Source of the DNA: Cryoendolithus antarcticus | Taxonomy: Eukaryota; Ascomycota; Dothideomycetes; Cladosporiales; Cladosporiaceae | Assembly (NCBI GenBank): GCA_002077065.1 | Contig: NAJO01000022.1 | Location: 682,001 to 746,000 of the forward strand | Length of the DNA: 64,000 bases | Direction of reading: 5' to 3' | Shown: positions 21,243-31,333 of the stretch, piece by piece | Numbering within the stretch: the stretch's first letter is position 1 | Layout: every line of letters begins with the position of its first letter | The notes under the pieces: generated by a model | Databases searched by the model: none | Told to the model about the DNA's origin: nothing | The model's input: only the letters and a program-made list of their open reading frames with translations | Position numbers and translations under genes: made by a program

Positions 21243-22233
21243 TCACTCCGCGGCCAAGGAGGTTCGGCTACTACTCTTCCTCATTTTCCCTTTCTTGACA
21301 ATCACATCCTCCGGCTGATCAAGGATATGCTCTTCGGGGTCAAATACTGCTTGATTGGAGCTGCTCGCTTCGCCACTCACTGCGCCTATTAGGCCCTCTT
21401 CCATAGCATGATCTGTCGTCGCTGGCGTGGGTGTGCTGCTGCTCGGTACGCTGGCGTCTGGTCCAACGTAGCCTTGTAGGTTTGGGTTGGCTTGAGTAGG
21501 ACCAGAGGTCGTGTCTGCTGCTGGAGCCTCGACAGCTTCATCGCGAAAGGGAGAGCTGACTGACAGGTCCTCCTCAAACCCGCACCGCGCACACGCTCTG
21601 GACCTCTCGAGCTTCGCGAGAAACGACCTCTCGTATGACGCCACAAGCTGCTTCTTGAACGCCCATGCGTGGCCGAGTCTGAAAATGGATTAGCAAGTGA
21701 CATCCCAGCTTTCAAAGCTGAAACGACGAATAGACTCACCCTCCCACAAGCTCGGCCAGCACACCATAAGCCAACACCAAATTCGGCCTATAAGCCCAAG
21801 CAACCTCCCCCACCACCCCAAAGAAACTCCAGATCATCACAACCGCCAACGCAAGATCAGCCCACATGATCGGCCTGCTAGGCCACGCCGGTTTCCGCTC
21901 CGGATCCCGCAATTGCTTCGAAGCATAGGCGCGCAGATCCCAATAGGAGAGTAATGCTGACGCGCACAGGATCGCGGCGGACCAGATTGCTAGGGGCACG
22001 GCGTCGCGGTAGGAGTACGGCGAGCCCAGTTCTGCGATGCCGGCTAGGGTTACGAGGATTATGCCGATGATGTCGACGACTATGACTGCGAGGCGGAGGT
22101 GGTAGAGGGGGTGGGAAGCGTAGGGGAGCTTTGGGGTGGGGCGATTGGGATCCGCGTAGGGGGAGAGGATGCTGGGGCGGGGTGGGGAGACTGGTGTTTG
22201 TGACGCGTTGCGTCTGAACGGAAGGCGAGGCAT
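21243..22233 (-). CDS. Four-helix membrane protein of unknown function
   Basis: Exons 22233-21740 and 21678-21243 (61 bp intron, GTGAGT donor) give 309 residues. The ATG at 22233 (MPRLPFRRNASQ) is the first in the frame. A basic/Pro-rich N-terminus is followed by four hydrophobic segments: LAVIVVDIIGIILVTLAGIA, IWSAAILCASALLSYW, ALAVVMIWSFFGVVGEVAW and LVLAYGVLAELVGG. Then comes GLGHAWAFKKQLVASYERS across the splice. The C-terminal ~110 residues are acidic and Ser-rich, ending in a basic KKGKMRKSSSR patch. This layout is common for small fungal membrane proteins, but I cannot name a family. Confidence 0.75.
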
Positions 22234-22713
22234 TGTAATACGTTCTCGTGAGTATGTCAACTTCTATCCTACAAGGGCGGGAACGAGAAGACCTGCCTCA
22301 GACTAGAAGTACACTATATCGAGATTGAGGCACAGCTACTAGGCTTCCTTGAGTCACACCCTGAGGCACCACGTATACCAACATTGTGCTGCCTGGAGGA
22401 CCCGGGCGCCTCCAGTCCTCAATGCATCATGGACGTCGAATCGCTTGCTGCGGACGATCCTCCCGCGGGACTGTGCTGAGGCACAGTGAACTCACCGCAA
22501 TCTCGAAACATTGCAATTACTGCACAGCCGAGCTGTCGGTACGCGCCTTGACATATCTTAGCGGAGCTTGCGTGTGTATCGATCTTCGTACACTACGCAA
22601 GGTAGGTAGTGATTTGAGATGCTCGACCATGGCATGTCATGTCCTGAAGCAATTGCACCAACGCACGTTGATCACACATGGAGTCGACGTCGAGATCATC
22701 ACATCGTTGCACA
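22234..22713. other. Intergenic region
   Basis: Between the start at 22233 (-) and the stop at 22714 (-). It holds the promoter of the four-helix protein gene; no gene seen. Confidence 0.5.
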
Positions 22714-24348
22714 TCAACCAGCAATCTCTAGCATCACTAACATCCTCGCCTCGCCTGCCTCGATCACCGCCATCGCATCCTCCTCTTCCCTCGCCCGGGG
22801 TCCGCTTTTCTTCCTCCCGTCCGACGAAACCTTGTCCCGCCTCACCTTGCAGCCGTTCGTAACAGCGCGCTGCAATCGCTTCATCGATGAGGGTTGTGTA
22901 TCTAGGGCCTTCGTTCCCCAGAGTAAACGCAGCAATCCCTCGATCAGTACAGCTACCCTCGCGTTCTCGATCGCCGAAGTGCCATTCCCTGCGAAAGGGG
23001 CGTAGTGTGTCTCGAAGTCGTCTTGCGTCAGAGCATTGGCATTGTAAACTGGCGCTGCACTTGACAGCAGAGGCCGGAGCAGCATCTGGATCAACGATGA
23101 TTGTGTGTTGGCGTCTAGCCACGGGACTGAAGGTAGCAGGAACGATGTGAAGACCGGCAGCGGTAGAGGGCGCAGGAACTCGGTGTATAGATCAAACAGA
23201 TCCTCCGTGTCTAGGAACAGATCTGGTGCCAGAGCAGCGAGCTGCGCGAGAACAGCTAGCAGACGTTTCCGTATCGCGATCGAAGACTCACCACCATATG
23301 TAGCTTGGGCCTTCACCGAGTCTGCCGTTGGTGAAGCGTGACGAGATGCCGAGTCCGGAGCAGTACTCAATCGTGCACTCGGCGTACGTGTAGCGTTGTT
23401 TCGCCCAGCTCTGAGATCGCCAACTGGGCTGTCGCGGTCAGAGTCCGAGTCTAGGTAGTCGCCAAACTCGCCTTGCTCAAGATCGAGTTTGCGCTTCTTA
23501 CTGCCTATGAGCTCATCGCCTTTCACCCTTGGTGGCCGAGTCTCATTACGCCAGATCTCTGGGAATTGGTTCATGGAGGTCTGACTACCATCTGCGAGGA
23601 TCGCACGCATGATACGACGCTTGATGTTACGTCCTTGATCCGCGTACTGGGCGAGGTAACGCGCTATGAGGCTTGTATCGGCAGTGTGTGGATCTCGACA
23701 GTGCCGATCTTCTAGATCGCTTTCGAGCACGTCTAGAACCATCTCTAGCCAGAGCTTCCACCTGGCCCATCGTGTGGGGTGAGCCACGGAACAGTTCAAG
23801 GCCCAGCCAACGACTGCCCAGAAATCATCGGCGTTGCTGAAGAGAGACTCCTTGCCAGCGTACGGCGAGTTGATAGATCCAGATGGAACAGAGTCCTCAT
23901 CACTGTCATTGTTATGTCGTAGCTTCGCACGTTTGCTCCGTGAAGGTGTGGTGTCCTGATATGTCAAGGCTTGACTTAGTCCTGACTCGTCGACGACAGT
24001 CAAGTGGTGCAGGTGGCGAAGGTACTGTAACGCTGCATCGGCGGCTGCATGTCTGTCCTTCGACATGGTCCGCGAAGTTAGGGAAGGGTGAACAGACAAC
24101 GTGGCGAGCAGACGGAGATGCTGTGGCGGAGGGACGAGCGCTGGCCGACATGTTCCTTGGCCAGACGTGAGAACACTAGCTAGCAAGGCGATGCCTTGGG
24201 TAAAGAGCTGCTCCTCGATGCAAACGGTGCATTGATCTAGCAGCTGTGGGGAAATCGCCTCGACTCTGCGGTATGTTCTTGTCCGACGAGTAGGTCTATG
24301 TGCAGATGACTGCGATGAGTTGATCGCAGCATCTATGGACATTCCCAT
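22714..24348 (-). CDS. Conserved-looking protein of unknown function
   Basis: Single exon from the first ATG (24348; a second ATG follows at 24342), 544 residues. No signal peptide or membrane helix. The first half is helical, with a notable Trp-rich stretch (FWAVVGWALNCSV, RWARWKLWLEMVLDVL) that reads like a structured, conserved core. Basic clusters (SRSKRAKLRH, GSKKRKLDLE) suggest nuclear localisation. The middle is Ser/Asp-rich and the C-terminal half returns to long hydrophobic helices (LLAVLAQLAALAPDLFLDTEDL, LPLPVFTSFLLPSVPWL). It shares a divergent promoter with the large gene at 25070. I do not recognise the family. Confidence 0.75.
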   Translation of the reverse strand: MGMSIDAAINSSQSSAHRPTRRTRTYRRVEAISPQLLDQCTVCIEEQLFTQGIALLASVLTSGQGTCRPALVPPPQHLRLLATLSVHPSLTSRTMSKDRHAAADAALQYLRHLHHLTVVDESGLSQALTYQDTTPSRSKRAKLRHNNDSDEDSVPSGSINSPYAGKESLFSNADDFWAVVGWALNCSVAHPTRWARWKLWLEMVLDVLESDLEDRHCRDPHTADTSLIARYLAQYADQGRNIKRRIMRAILADGSQTSMNQFPEIWRNETRPPRVKGDELIGSKKRKLDLEQGEFGDYLDSDSDRDSPVGDLRAGRNNATRTPSARLSTAPDSASRHASPTADSVKAQATYGGESSIAIRKRLLAVLAQLAALAPDLFLDTEDLFDLYTEFLRPLPLPVFTSFLLPSVPWLDANTQSSLIQMLLRPLLSSAAPVYNANALTQDDFETHYAPFAGNGTSAIENARVAVLIEGLLRLLWGTKALDTQPSSMKRLQRAVTNGCKVRRDKVSSDGRKKSGPRAREEEDAMAVIEAGEARMLVMLEIAG

Positions 24349-25069
24349 GGCGATAGCTTGTGATTCAATTGAATGCACCTGTATTGTTGATAGCACAGCG
24401 CTATCAGATCAGATCGCGTCAAGGCACGCGTTGCACTCTACGTGTGGGAAGGGTATTCTTAGATCCGGAGTGCGGGAGCCGAAACCTACGGTACCCATCT
24501 GAAGGCCAGACGTTTTGGTTTGCCAGGACAACGACAGATCGGTAGAGATGATGTACTGTAGCGTCTGCAAGTGCCCATAGCATCGTTGCGACGACAGCCA
24601 AAGACGTCCATCTCCGCGCAACTCCACCGCGTCTTTCCCTGCAGTCCCCCTTTTTCTGCCTTCCTCTCCACCCCTGTCTCGTCAAGCACATCCATACGAT
24701 TCATGCAGCATCGCTCCATGGGGCCGGCTGCCACGGACCTCTCTCCTGCATTATTGTTGTAACAGATCCCATCGGCCCACGGCGGACAGGACGGGACTCT
24801 AGCAAACGGTGCATGCGCCATCGCACAGCGTTATACGGGTGACCTGCAGGCGCATGGGCTGAGTTGCATTCTCTATCATCTCCCGACTTTCGAGATCAAG
24901 TCTACCGCGATATCGTCACTACAAGCTTCCTTCTCGCCATCTCATTGGCAGCTAATCCCCGGCATTCGCAATCGTGTATGCGATCGACCCACTCTGCCTT
25001 GCATACAACCCCGGCCCGCATAGAGTGTTCTCATCAAGCAAACCGGCTGTGGGCCACTCGTGCTTTCAC
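24349..25069. other. Divergent promoter region
   Basis: About 720 bp between divergent starts at 24348 (-) and 25070 (+), with no convincing gene. It should carry both promoters and 5' leaders. Confidence 0.5.
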
Positions 25070-28000
25070 ATGGCGCAGAATGCACCGCACGCTCGCTATC
25101 AATACGTGCCGCCCTACGACTACTCATCTTACATTGCTAGTTCTCGAGCAAACACACTCCCGCCGCTGCAAACCAGTCAAGCTCCTCCCTCCCCGACTCG
25201 GCAGCACGAGCGAGCTGCATCCATTCCCTCTTTGGCGCCATGGGCTAGCCCGTACGACGTGAGTCCCATCATGTCGCGCAGTCCCAGCGTCGCGGGCTCG
25301 GATCGCTTCTCAGCCGTATCGGGCATCACTGGATACTGGCCGCAGAACCCTTTGCATGTTCACCCGGCTGCTGCATATGTAGCTCAGCTGGGTGCAGCGC
25401 AAGTCGTTAGTGAATACCGTGGCACGCACAAGGAAACTGTCTCCAGCGATGACGATGACAGCCATGCCAACAGGGATGATGTGAACTTCGGCGAGCCGGC
25501 TTTGGAGCTGATCAACTCCTTCCTTGATAACCTTCTGTACAGCATTTTGGCTAGCGCACGATCGACAAGTCTGTCTGCGCTGCGGCCTGCGGTGACGGAT
25601 GTGCTGAAGTCAAGACTCGCAAAGGAAGCCATCTTCAGCGCAGATGAGGAGCTGCAGGAGTTGCTTGCTGGCGGCGAGGAAGAAGATGACAAGGCCCAGA
25701 CGACGCCGAAAGAGAACTCGCGAAAATGGGATCTGGAACTTGTATGGAAACGCACCCGGCTACGCGTTATGGTGTACATGCGATTGGGTGAGATGGAGGA
25801 TGATGATGAGGAGAAGTATGTCAAGGAGCAGGAGTTGTTCTCGGGCCGTGAGCTGGACAGCCGAAGGTTCTCAGCCAACTCCGGACTTGTCTCTTGGTCT
25901 GCTGCGATTTTTCTCACATCAGTGCTGGAGTATGTCGCCGAGCAGACACTACAAATCTCGGGATCGGCAGCTTATGCACGTGCTCGACGCCAAAGTCGCA
26001 CCGCGCTGAAGGCGCTGCAATCGCAAGATCGAGTGCTTGTCGAAGAGTACGACGTGGAACGCGTGGCGCTGGACTCGCGTGTGGGCAGGCTTTGGCGCAC
26101 GTGGCGGAAGACGTTGCGAAGTAACAATACCCGACCGACTACACCGACTCAGCGCGGGACGATGAGGTCCAGGCGCAACTCATATCGAGATGGTATCGCG
26201 GCTGCAATGGCTAGGCAAGACGAGCATATGTCTAGCGGAGAGGAAAACGGGGTGCCTGCAGTCCCCAGGGGGTTCTCGCCGGTGGATGTGCCGGAGATGG
26301 AACACCCGGAACATGTCATTGCTTCGAACATCCCGTTGCCAATGGGCGACGCTCGACGGGACGTCGACGAGATTGAAGTCCCTGGTCTCGCAAGAGATCC
26401 TGATCATAGTTCAGAAGAGGAGGGTATGCCGTTCGAGGGCAAGTCCCTACGGCGCAACAGCTTCACACATCCTACGATTCCGGGCCTATCGAATGGGCTG
26501 CCGACACCAGCGAACTCGACATCACCAGCGTCGCCGGCGCCAACTAAGCTGCCTTCCTTCAAGCCACTGCTCCAGCGCCATCGCTCAAGCTCCGTGCCAA
26601 CTCCGCTGCGTACACCAATGCTCGAGATGCCTGGCGCATTTCCTACTTTCCCAGATGAGGACGAAGAGAAGGCAGCTCCGGTCGCAGTCGACGACACTGC
26701 TAGAAGTCCGTTGGAAAAGGTGCCGGAAGGAGATGATACACTTGGGCCGGATCACAAGCCCGAGGACGTCAAGGTGTTGCTGGACAAAGTTGTTGGCGGC
26801 GCACCCGCGGAGCCAGAGACCGAAGAGCAGAAGGCGAAGGGCCAAAATCATGGCTTGATCGCTGCCGGTGTGGCTGGTGCGACTGCTTTAGCTGGTGTCG
26901 CGACTGCAGCTGTGTTGGGTAAGCGTGATGAGAACGACGTGGACGACCTGGACAAGTCGAGGGAAGAGCCCGAGACAGCAGCAGCAGAGAGATCGCTTGC
27001 ACCAGCCCGTGTGCGCTCCGCTCAGGAGATCGAGGAGCTAGACAAGAGGAAGTCAATGATGGACATCAAGGCGGTGATCGCAGAGCAAGATGGGCACAAC
27101 TCCAGAAGTGGCTCGCTAGCGCCAGTGCCGGCTGCTGATGCTCAGACTGGCGCTCATACGAATGGCGTGGCAGCGCCTATCGAACCGGATCGCAGGCTAT
27201 CGTCCGCTAGTTCAAACAAGAGCTTTACTCTTGGGCAGCCGATTGCTAACAAGTCATTTGTGGCGCCTGGGCCAATCGCGGCCGAGTCCAGTGCTCGCGC
27301 GATCGAGCCTATCTCGATGTCTGGTGCACACGAGGCGACACCTCCCACAGCAGTCCCGGAACAACTGCAAGCACAGGTGCCACAAGACGACTCGGCCTTC
27401 GCAAAGTTTTCCAGTGGCGCTTCGAGACTGCGTGGGATCACAGCTCTCAACACCGAAGACCCAGAATCGCAGCCCGAAATTCCATCGCGAGCCAGTAAAC
27501 GAGACGCACCGCTGTACATGCCAGCACCAGCGAGCATCGTCAATAAGCACGTCGAGTCTGCCCCGTTCGGCTCATCTCCCACATCGCGGTCCGGCACGAC
27601 AACGCCGCAACGTGCGCAGCCGGGATCGGGCACCGCGACACCCACGCCAGAGAAGCCTCGCGATGAGCGAGACTTCTTGCCCAGCCGAAGTCGCAGGAAT
27701 TCTCTTGAGAGGCGAGCCACGTTGGACGCAGACAAGATGCGGCCCTTCGTGATACCCCAGACGCCTAATGGTGAGCCAAAGGAAGGATACATGACCCGCA
27801 GCCGTCGAGCTAGTCTCGAGCGGAGGGCGACACTTGATGAGGGCAAGATGCGAGGACTCGGAATGTCTCCAAATGAGAGCACGCGTGCTGCACCGCCACA
27901 GCAAAAGGCTGCAATGACTCCGCTGCCTGCTATTGTAAATGGCGTTGCAGGCGCAGGCGAGTCAGGTGCTGGCGCTCCAACTGAGATGCCAGTCGCAGTC

Positions 28001-29962
28001 GCGGCCTCGAATGAGACGCCGGCACCGCAAAAGTCACTCCTCACACCTATGCCGCTAGCGCCGCAGAAGCAAGAGACCTCTGACATACCGGCGCCCCAAC
28101 TTTTATCCACCCCAGTGAAGTCGGGTGCTGCAGGTGCCATTTCAGGAGTGGTAACACCGCCCGCCATCACAAGTGCTAGCATTCGAGGGCCTGAGGACTT
28201 CGATGCTTTGGTGCAGGGTGCTGACACGGCGAAGTATACTCTTACACCGGAAACCGTACGCGATATTCCGACTGCGGCGGTGTCTCAACCCCCTGCGGAA
28301 CTGAGACCGGTGGAGAACAAGCGGGTGTCGATGGTAGCCAATGGCATCGCCCCGCAGGCCGTCGAGAGCACTCCCACGCAGCTTTCAGAAGCTCCGTCAG
28401 GACCAGCAGAAGCATTGCGTAAGCTTGAGCAACCACAGGAGGAGGACAGGCGAGCAAGTCGTAGTCAGACCAGCAAGCAGGCCACATCTGCACAGATGCC
28501 CACGAACAAGACGGCTGATAGGGAGCTGACGACGGAAGAAAAGGTTGCTCGCCGTCGATCCACGTCGAAGCCGCCGCCTCGTAACACTAGTGAGCATCGA
28601 CGCAGTGGTCTGATAGCGCGCGAGCCTCAGGTCGTGACCGAAAGCATTCGTGACTTCGCCGACTTCATCCGCTCGACAGGTCCTGACAAGGAGCCGACAT
28701 TGTACCAGATCACCACAAACAATCGCTCAACAACATCTCTGCACTCGCTCCGCTCGACAACAGGCAGCACACGCGAGCGGTCGCAAAGCATAGGCGCCAT
28801 GAGCCTCTCGAACGAGAAAGACGTCGGCCGTTCAAAGTCCCTGACGCAGAAAGACATGATTCATAAAAACATTCCTCCTGTGCCACCCATGCCCTCAGGC
28901 TCCACACGCCCTTCGCGAGAAGCAAGGGGCGCCACAGGTGTGAGCTCGAGCAACAACGATTTGATCAACTTCCTGCGCGACGGGCCGGAGGGCAATAATG
29001 GGCAGCACCGGATTTCGAGGACTGTCGCACCTTTTAGGAATACTATGGACTCTGATCAGTTGAGAGAGGATTTTCATACTGGACATGCTGGGTATCCGAC
29101 GCTGAACACTACCTTGCCGAATGTCAATGGGAACGGGCCAAAGAGTGCTGGGAGTAGTAAGAGTCCGGCTCTGAGCTACGGCTCTGCACCACCTCCACCT
29201 GTTGCGCAGATGAACGGAGCTAGGGATAACGCGACACCAGCTGCGGCACACCCTGCTCATAGTGGGCAGCTTGGCCGTCTCTCGGCGGGCAACTTGATCG
29301 CTGCGCCGGGCAAGCCGCCGGGTGGCGACTTTGAGAAGAAGCGGTATCGCAATAAGGATCCCTACGCGATCGACATGGACTCTGACGAAGACAACGATGA
29401 TCTCCTCACAGCTCTACCGCCAAACCGCGGCAGACAGGAAGAGTCGCTCGCAGACTTCTTGCGCAACACCGAACCACCAGTCGACAACGCGCCCAAGCCC
29501 ATCGTAGCGAACGCAGCAGCAGGCCGAGCAGCTAGCTTGACCTCCGCCAACAGCTCAGCAGTGCCACTATTAGACCCCGATCGCACGCGCTCCCTCCAAA
29601 CCCCCTACTCCGCTTCCATAACCTCCACATCCACAGCGTCAAAGCCTCGCGGCCCGAAGCTGGAAGCCCGCGAGCCTTCCACCAAGCCTACGAATGTCTC
29701 GAAGTCGACTACAAGCGATCTAGCGGAGTTCTTCCGCACTTCTGAGCCGCCGCCAGGTAGCGCGCCGGCTCCTGTTGTTGGGCGGAGTGGAGGAAGGGGT
29801 AGTGCTGCTGCGGTTGGCAGAGGGAACGGGGAGAAGGAAGTCAAGCAGAAGAAGGGTATGTGGGGTGGTGTTATGGCTTTTGCGAAGGGATTGGGGAGGA
29901 AGGGGTCGAGTGATGGGAGTGAGAGAGAGGGAGGGGGAGTTAGGTGGGGTGGAAGGAAGTGA
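25070..29962 (+). CDS. Large protein with histone-fold-like segment and repeated short motifs
   Basis: Single 4.9-kb exon, 1630 residues from the ATG at 25070 (MAQNAPHARYQYVPPYDYSS). Residues ~140-310 are the only folded-looking part: helices around PALELINSFLDNLLYSILA, an acidic linker, then AAIFLTSVLEYVAEQTLQIS (about 276-296) and GSAAYARARRQ. The last pieces closely resemble histone H2A helix 2 (the VLEYLTAEILELAGNAA region), so a histone-type fold is likely. The rest is low-complexity, rich in Ser, Pro, Ala and Glu. It holds two copies of an RRxSLERRATLD-KMR motif (about 870-928) and four C-terminal copies of a (D/E)F(I/L/F)R-(T/D)-(G/E)P motif (about 1191, 1295, 1457 and 1548). A short Ala/Gly hydrophobic segment lies near 602-620. 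The function is unknown. The long open frame with no introns is unusual for its size. Confidence 0.8.
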   Translation: MAQNAPHARYQYVPPYDYSSYIASSRANTLPPLQTSQAPPSPTRQHERAASIPSLAPWASPYDVSPIMSRSPSVAGSDRFSAVSGITGYWPQNPLHVHPAAAYVAQLGAAQVVSEYRGTHKETVSSDDDDSHANRDDVNFGEPALELINSFLDNLLYSILASARSTSLSALRPAVTDVLKSRLAKEAIFSADEELQELLAGGEEEDDKAQTTPKENSRKWDLELVWKRTRLRVMVYMRLGEMEDDDEEKYVKEQELFSGRELDSRRFSANSGLVSWSAAIFLTSVLEYVAEQTLQISGSAAYARARRQSRTALKALQSQDRVLVEEYDVERVALDSRVGRLWRTWRKTLRSNNTRPTTPTQRGTMRSRRNSYRDGIAAAMARQDEHMSSGEENGVPAVPRGFSPVDVPEMEHPEHVIASNIPLPMGDARRDVDEIEVPGLARDPDHSSEEEGMPFEGKSLRRNSFTHPTIPGLSNGLPTPANSTSPASPAPTKLPSFKPLLQRHRSSSVPTPLRTPMLEMPGAFPTFPDEDEEKAAPVAVDDTARSPLEKVPEGDDTLGPDHKPEDVKVLLDKVVGGAPAEPETEEQKAKGQNHGLIAAGVAGATALAGVATAAVLGKRDENDVDDLDKSREEPETAAAERSLAPARVRSAQEIEELDKRKSMMDIKAVIAEQDGHNSRSGSLAPVPAADAQTGAHTNGVAAPIEPDRRLSSASSNKSFTLGQPIANKSFVAPGPIAAESSARAIEPISMSGAHEATPPTAVPEQLQAQVPQDDSAFAKFSSGASRLRGITALNTEDPESQPEIPSRASKRDAPLYMPAPASIVNKHVESAPFGSSPTSRSGTTTPQRAQPGSGTATPTPEKPRDERDFLPSRSRRNSLERRATLDADKMRPFVIPQTPNGEPKEGYMTRSRRASLERRATLDEGKMRGLGMSPNESTRAAPPQQKAAMTPLPAIVNGVAGAGESGAGAPTEMPVAVAASNETPAPQKSLLTPMPLAPQKQETSDIPAPQLLSTPVKSGAAGAISGVVTPPAITSASIRGPEDFDALVQGADTAKYTLTPETVRDIPTAAVSQPPAELRPVENKRVSMVANGIAPQAVESTPTQLSEAPSGPAEALRKLEQPQEEDRRASRSQTSKQATSAQMPTNKTADRELTTEEKVARRRSTSKPPPRNTSEHRRSGLIAREPQVVTESIRDFADFIRSTGPDKEPTLYQITTNNRSTTSLHSLRSTTGSTRERSQSIGAMSLSNEKDVGRSKSLTQKDMIHKNIPPVPPMPSGSTRPSREARGATGVSSSNNDLINFLRDGPEGNNGQHRISRTVAPFRNTMDSDQLREDFHTGHAGYPTLNTTLPNVNGNGPKSAGSSKSPALSYGSAPPPPVAQMNGARDNATPAAAHPAHSGQLGRLSAGNLIAAPGKPPGGDFEKKRYRNKDPYAIDMDSDEDNDDLLTALPPNRGRQEESLADFLRNTEPPVDNAPKPIVANAAAGRAASLTSANSSAVPLLDPDRTRSLQTPYSASITSTSTASKPRGPKLEAREPSTKPTNVSKSTTSDLAEFFRTSEPPPGSAPAPVVGRSGGRGSAAAVGRGNGEKEVKQKKGMWGGVMAFAKGLGRKGSSDGSEREGGGVRWGGRK

Positions 29963-30277
29963 GATGCCTTGACTTTGCTGTGTATTTGGGAGGGGAGAGA
30001 TTTGGATTACTATGTGGAGCGTTGGGTCAGCGAGCGATGGATTCGAATTTGGGAAATGGCATATGGATGGAATGGGATCTAGATGGGAGTGGGAATTGTA
30101 CATATAGGCTCTTTTGTGATGGAGGATGAATCTTTCCCCGATGGTGGGAGATATGTAATGGATGGCATGCTGTACAGTCAACATCTTTTGCCTTCTATGT
30201 CATTCCTCCCGTTTTCCAAGCCTAGTGTTCTTGACGCTGAAGTGGTCTGGTAGTGTACATATCTATACATCTCGATC
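29963..30277. other. 3' intergenic region between convergent genes
   Basis: About 315 bp between stops at 29962 (+) and 30278 (-), G-rich and A/T-mixed. Nothing beyond 3' sequences. Confidence 0.5.
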
Positions 30278-31333
30278 TTACCACGAGTAGTACTGCCCTC
30301 TCATACCCTGCACCGGCCGATCCGGCAGCGGCACCCACACCTTGTTCAGCCTCTCCCTCAGTCTCTTCGCTTCTCTCTCCCGCCACTCTCGTACCCGGGT
30401 AGCCTCCTCCTTGAGCACTACACTCAGACTCGTCCACGGCGTCCGCATGATGAACACTCTTCCTCGTGCTCGATAATCCGGCAACTTTCCGTACGGTCCC
30501 CGCCCGACCCACGCCTGATCAATATAAATCTTGGACTCGTCCTTCACCGCATACCTCGACCCATCCTTCAATTGAATCGACAAAGGTTCCGTCGTCTCAG
30601 CACCTATGAGTCTTGACTTCGGCGATGGAGCTGCGATATCCGTCCCAGCACCACCCAAGCCCATCCCCCTCATGACCACCGCCTCATCCCTCGCCGCTTC
30701 CAGCACCTTCAAAACCTCTCCCGCAACCTTCTTCTTCGAGAACCGCATCTGCACCATCGCCTCCTCCAACCCTTTCCCCTGGATCTGCCTAGCTAACATC
30801 CCCAACTTCTTGATACTCGTCTTCAAATTCTCACTCTTGAGCAAATGCTCCCTTTCCGTCCGTTTCACAAACTCCTCCATGCTCAACCTCCCGCCCTTCC
30901 GCACCATCTGTATAACTTTCTTCCGTAGCCAGCGTTCCCGTGCATTCGGATCCGGATCCAACACCCGCGCCATATTCGCCGGATCTCGTGGCGGCTCGGT
31001 GGAGACTGGTTCGGAGGTTGTCTGGGTCTGTTGGGCGCGGGCGCGGCGGTCGTCTTCAAAGATTGAGCTTGCTGGAAGATCACCGGGGGTGGACATTTGT
31101 TGTTGGGCTTGGGCCATTTGTTGCGCGGCGAGGTCGGGAGTGTTGGCGTTTTCGCGTTTGTAGGCTTCTAGGATGGGGTTCGAGGCTGTTGAGGGAGGGT
31201 CCGAAGAGGAGGCGTGGCGGCGTTGGCGGAGGGGGAGGGGGATGGGGAAGCGGGTGTGTGAAAGGGAAGTGGCGGCGTCGAGGCCATTACGGCGGGGAAT
31301 GAGACGACGGAGGGGCGTGGAGGGGTTCATCAT
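30278..31333 (-). CDS. Mitochondrial ribosomal protein uL22m (54S subunit L22)
   Basis: Large-subunit protein lining the exit tunnel of the mitochondrial ribosome. Single exon, 351 residues (two ATGs at 31333 and 31330). The N-terminus is a mitochondrial targeting sequence rich in Arg and Ser (RRLIPRRNGLDAATSL, then LRQRRHASSS). After a low-complexity linker comes the L22 core: IKKLGMLARQIQGKGLEEAM, FSKKKVAGEVLKVLEAARDEAV and, near the end, IYIDQAWVGRGPY with the Arg-rich extension (YRARGRVFIM). The C-terminus WREREAKRLRERLNKVWVPLPDRPV is typical of fungal mitoribosomal L22. The length fits the family, which is longer than bacterial L22. Confidence 0.92.
   Translation of the reverse strand: MMNPSTPLRRLIPRRNGLDAATSLSHTRFPIPLPLRQRRHASSSDPPSTASNPILEAYKRENANTPDLAAQQMAQAQQQMSTPGDLPASSIFEDDRRARAQQTQTTSEPVSTEPPRDPANMARVLDPDPNARERWLRKKVIQMVRKGGRLSMEEFVKRTEREHLLKSENLKTSIKKLGMLARQIQGKGLEEAMVQMRFSKKKVAGEVLKVLEAARDEAVVMRGMGLGGAGTDIAAPSPKSRLIGAETTEPLSIQLKDGSRYAVKDESKIYIDQAWVGRGPYGKLPDYRARGRVFIMRTPWTSLSVVLKEEATRVREWREREAKRLRERLNKVWVPLPDRPVQGMRGQYYSW

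Noticed and set aside
27154..28227. 357-codon open frame on the minus strand inside the 1630-residue gene
   Set aside because: It is antisense to a coding frame, with low-complexity text and a non-coding look; long antisense frames are common in GC-rich fungal genes.
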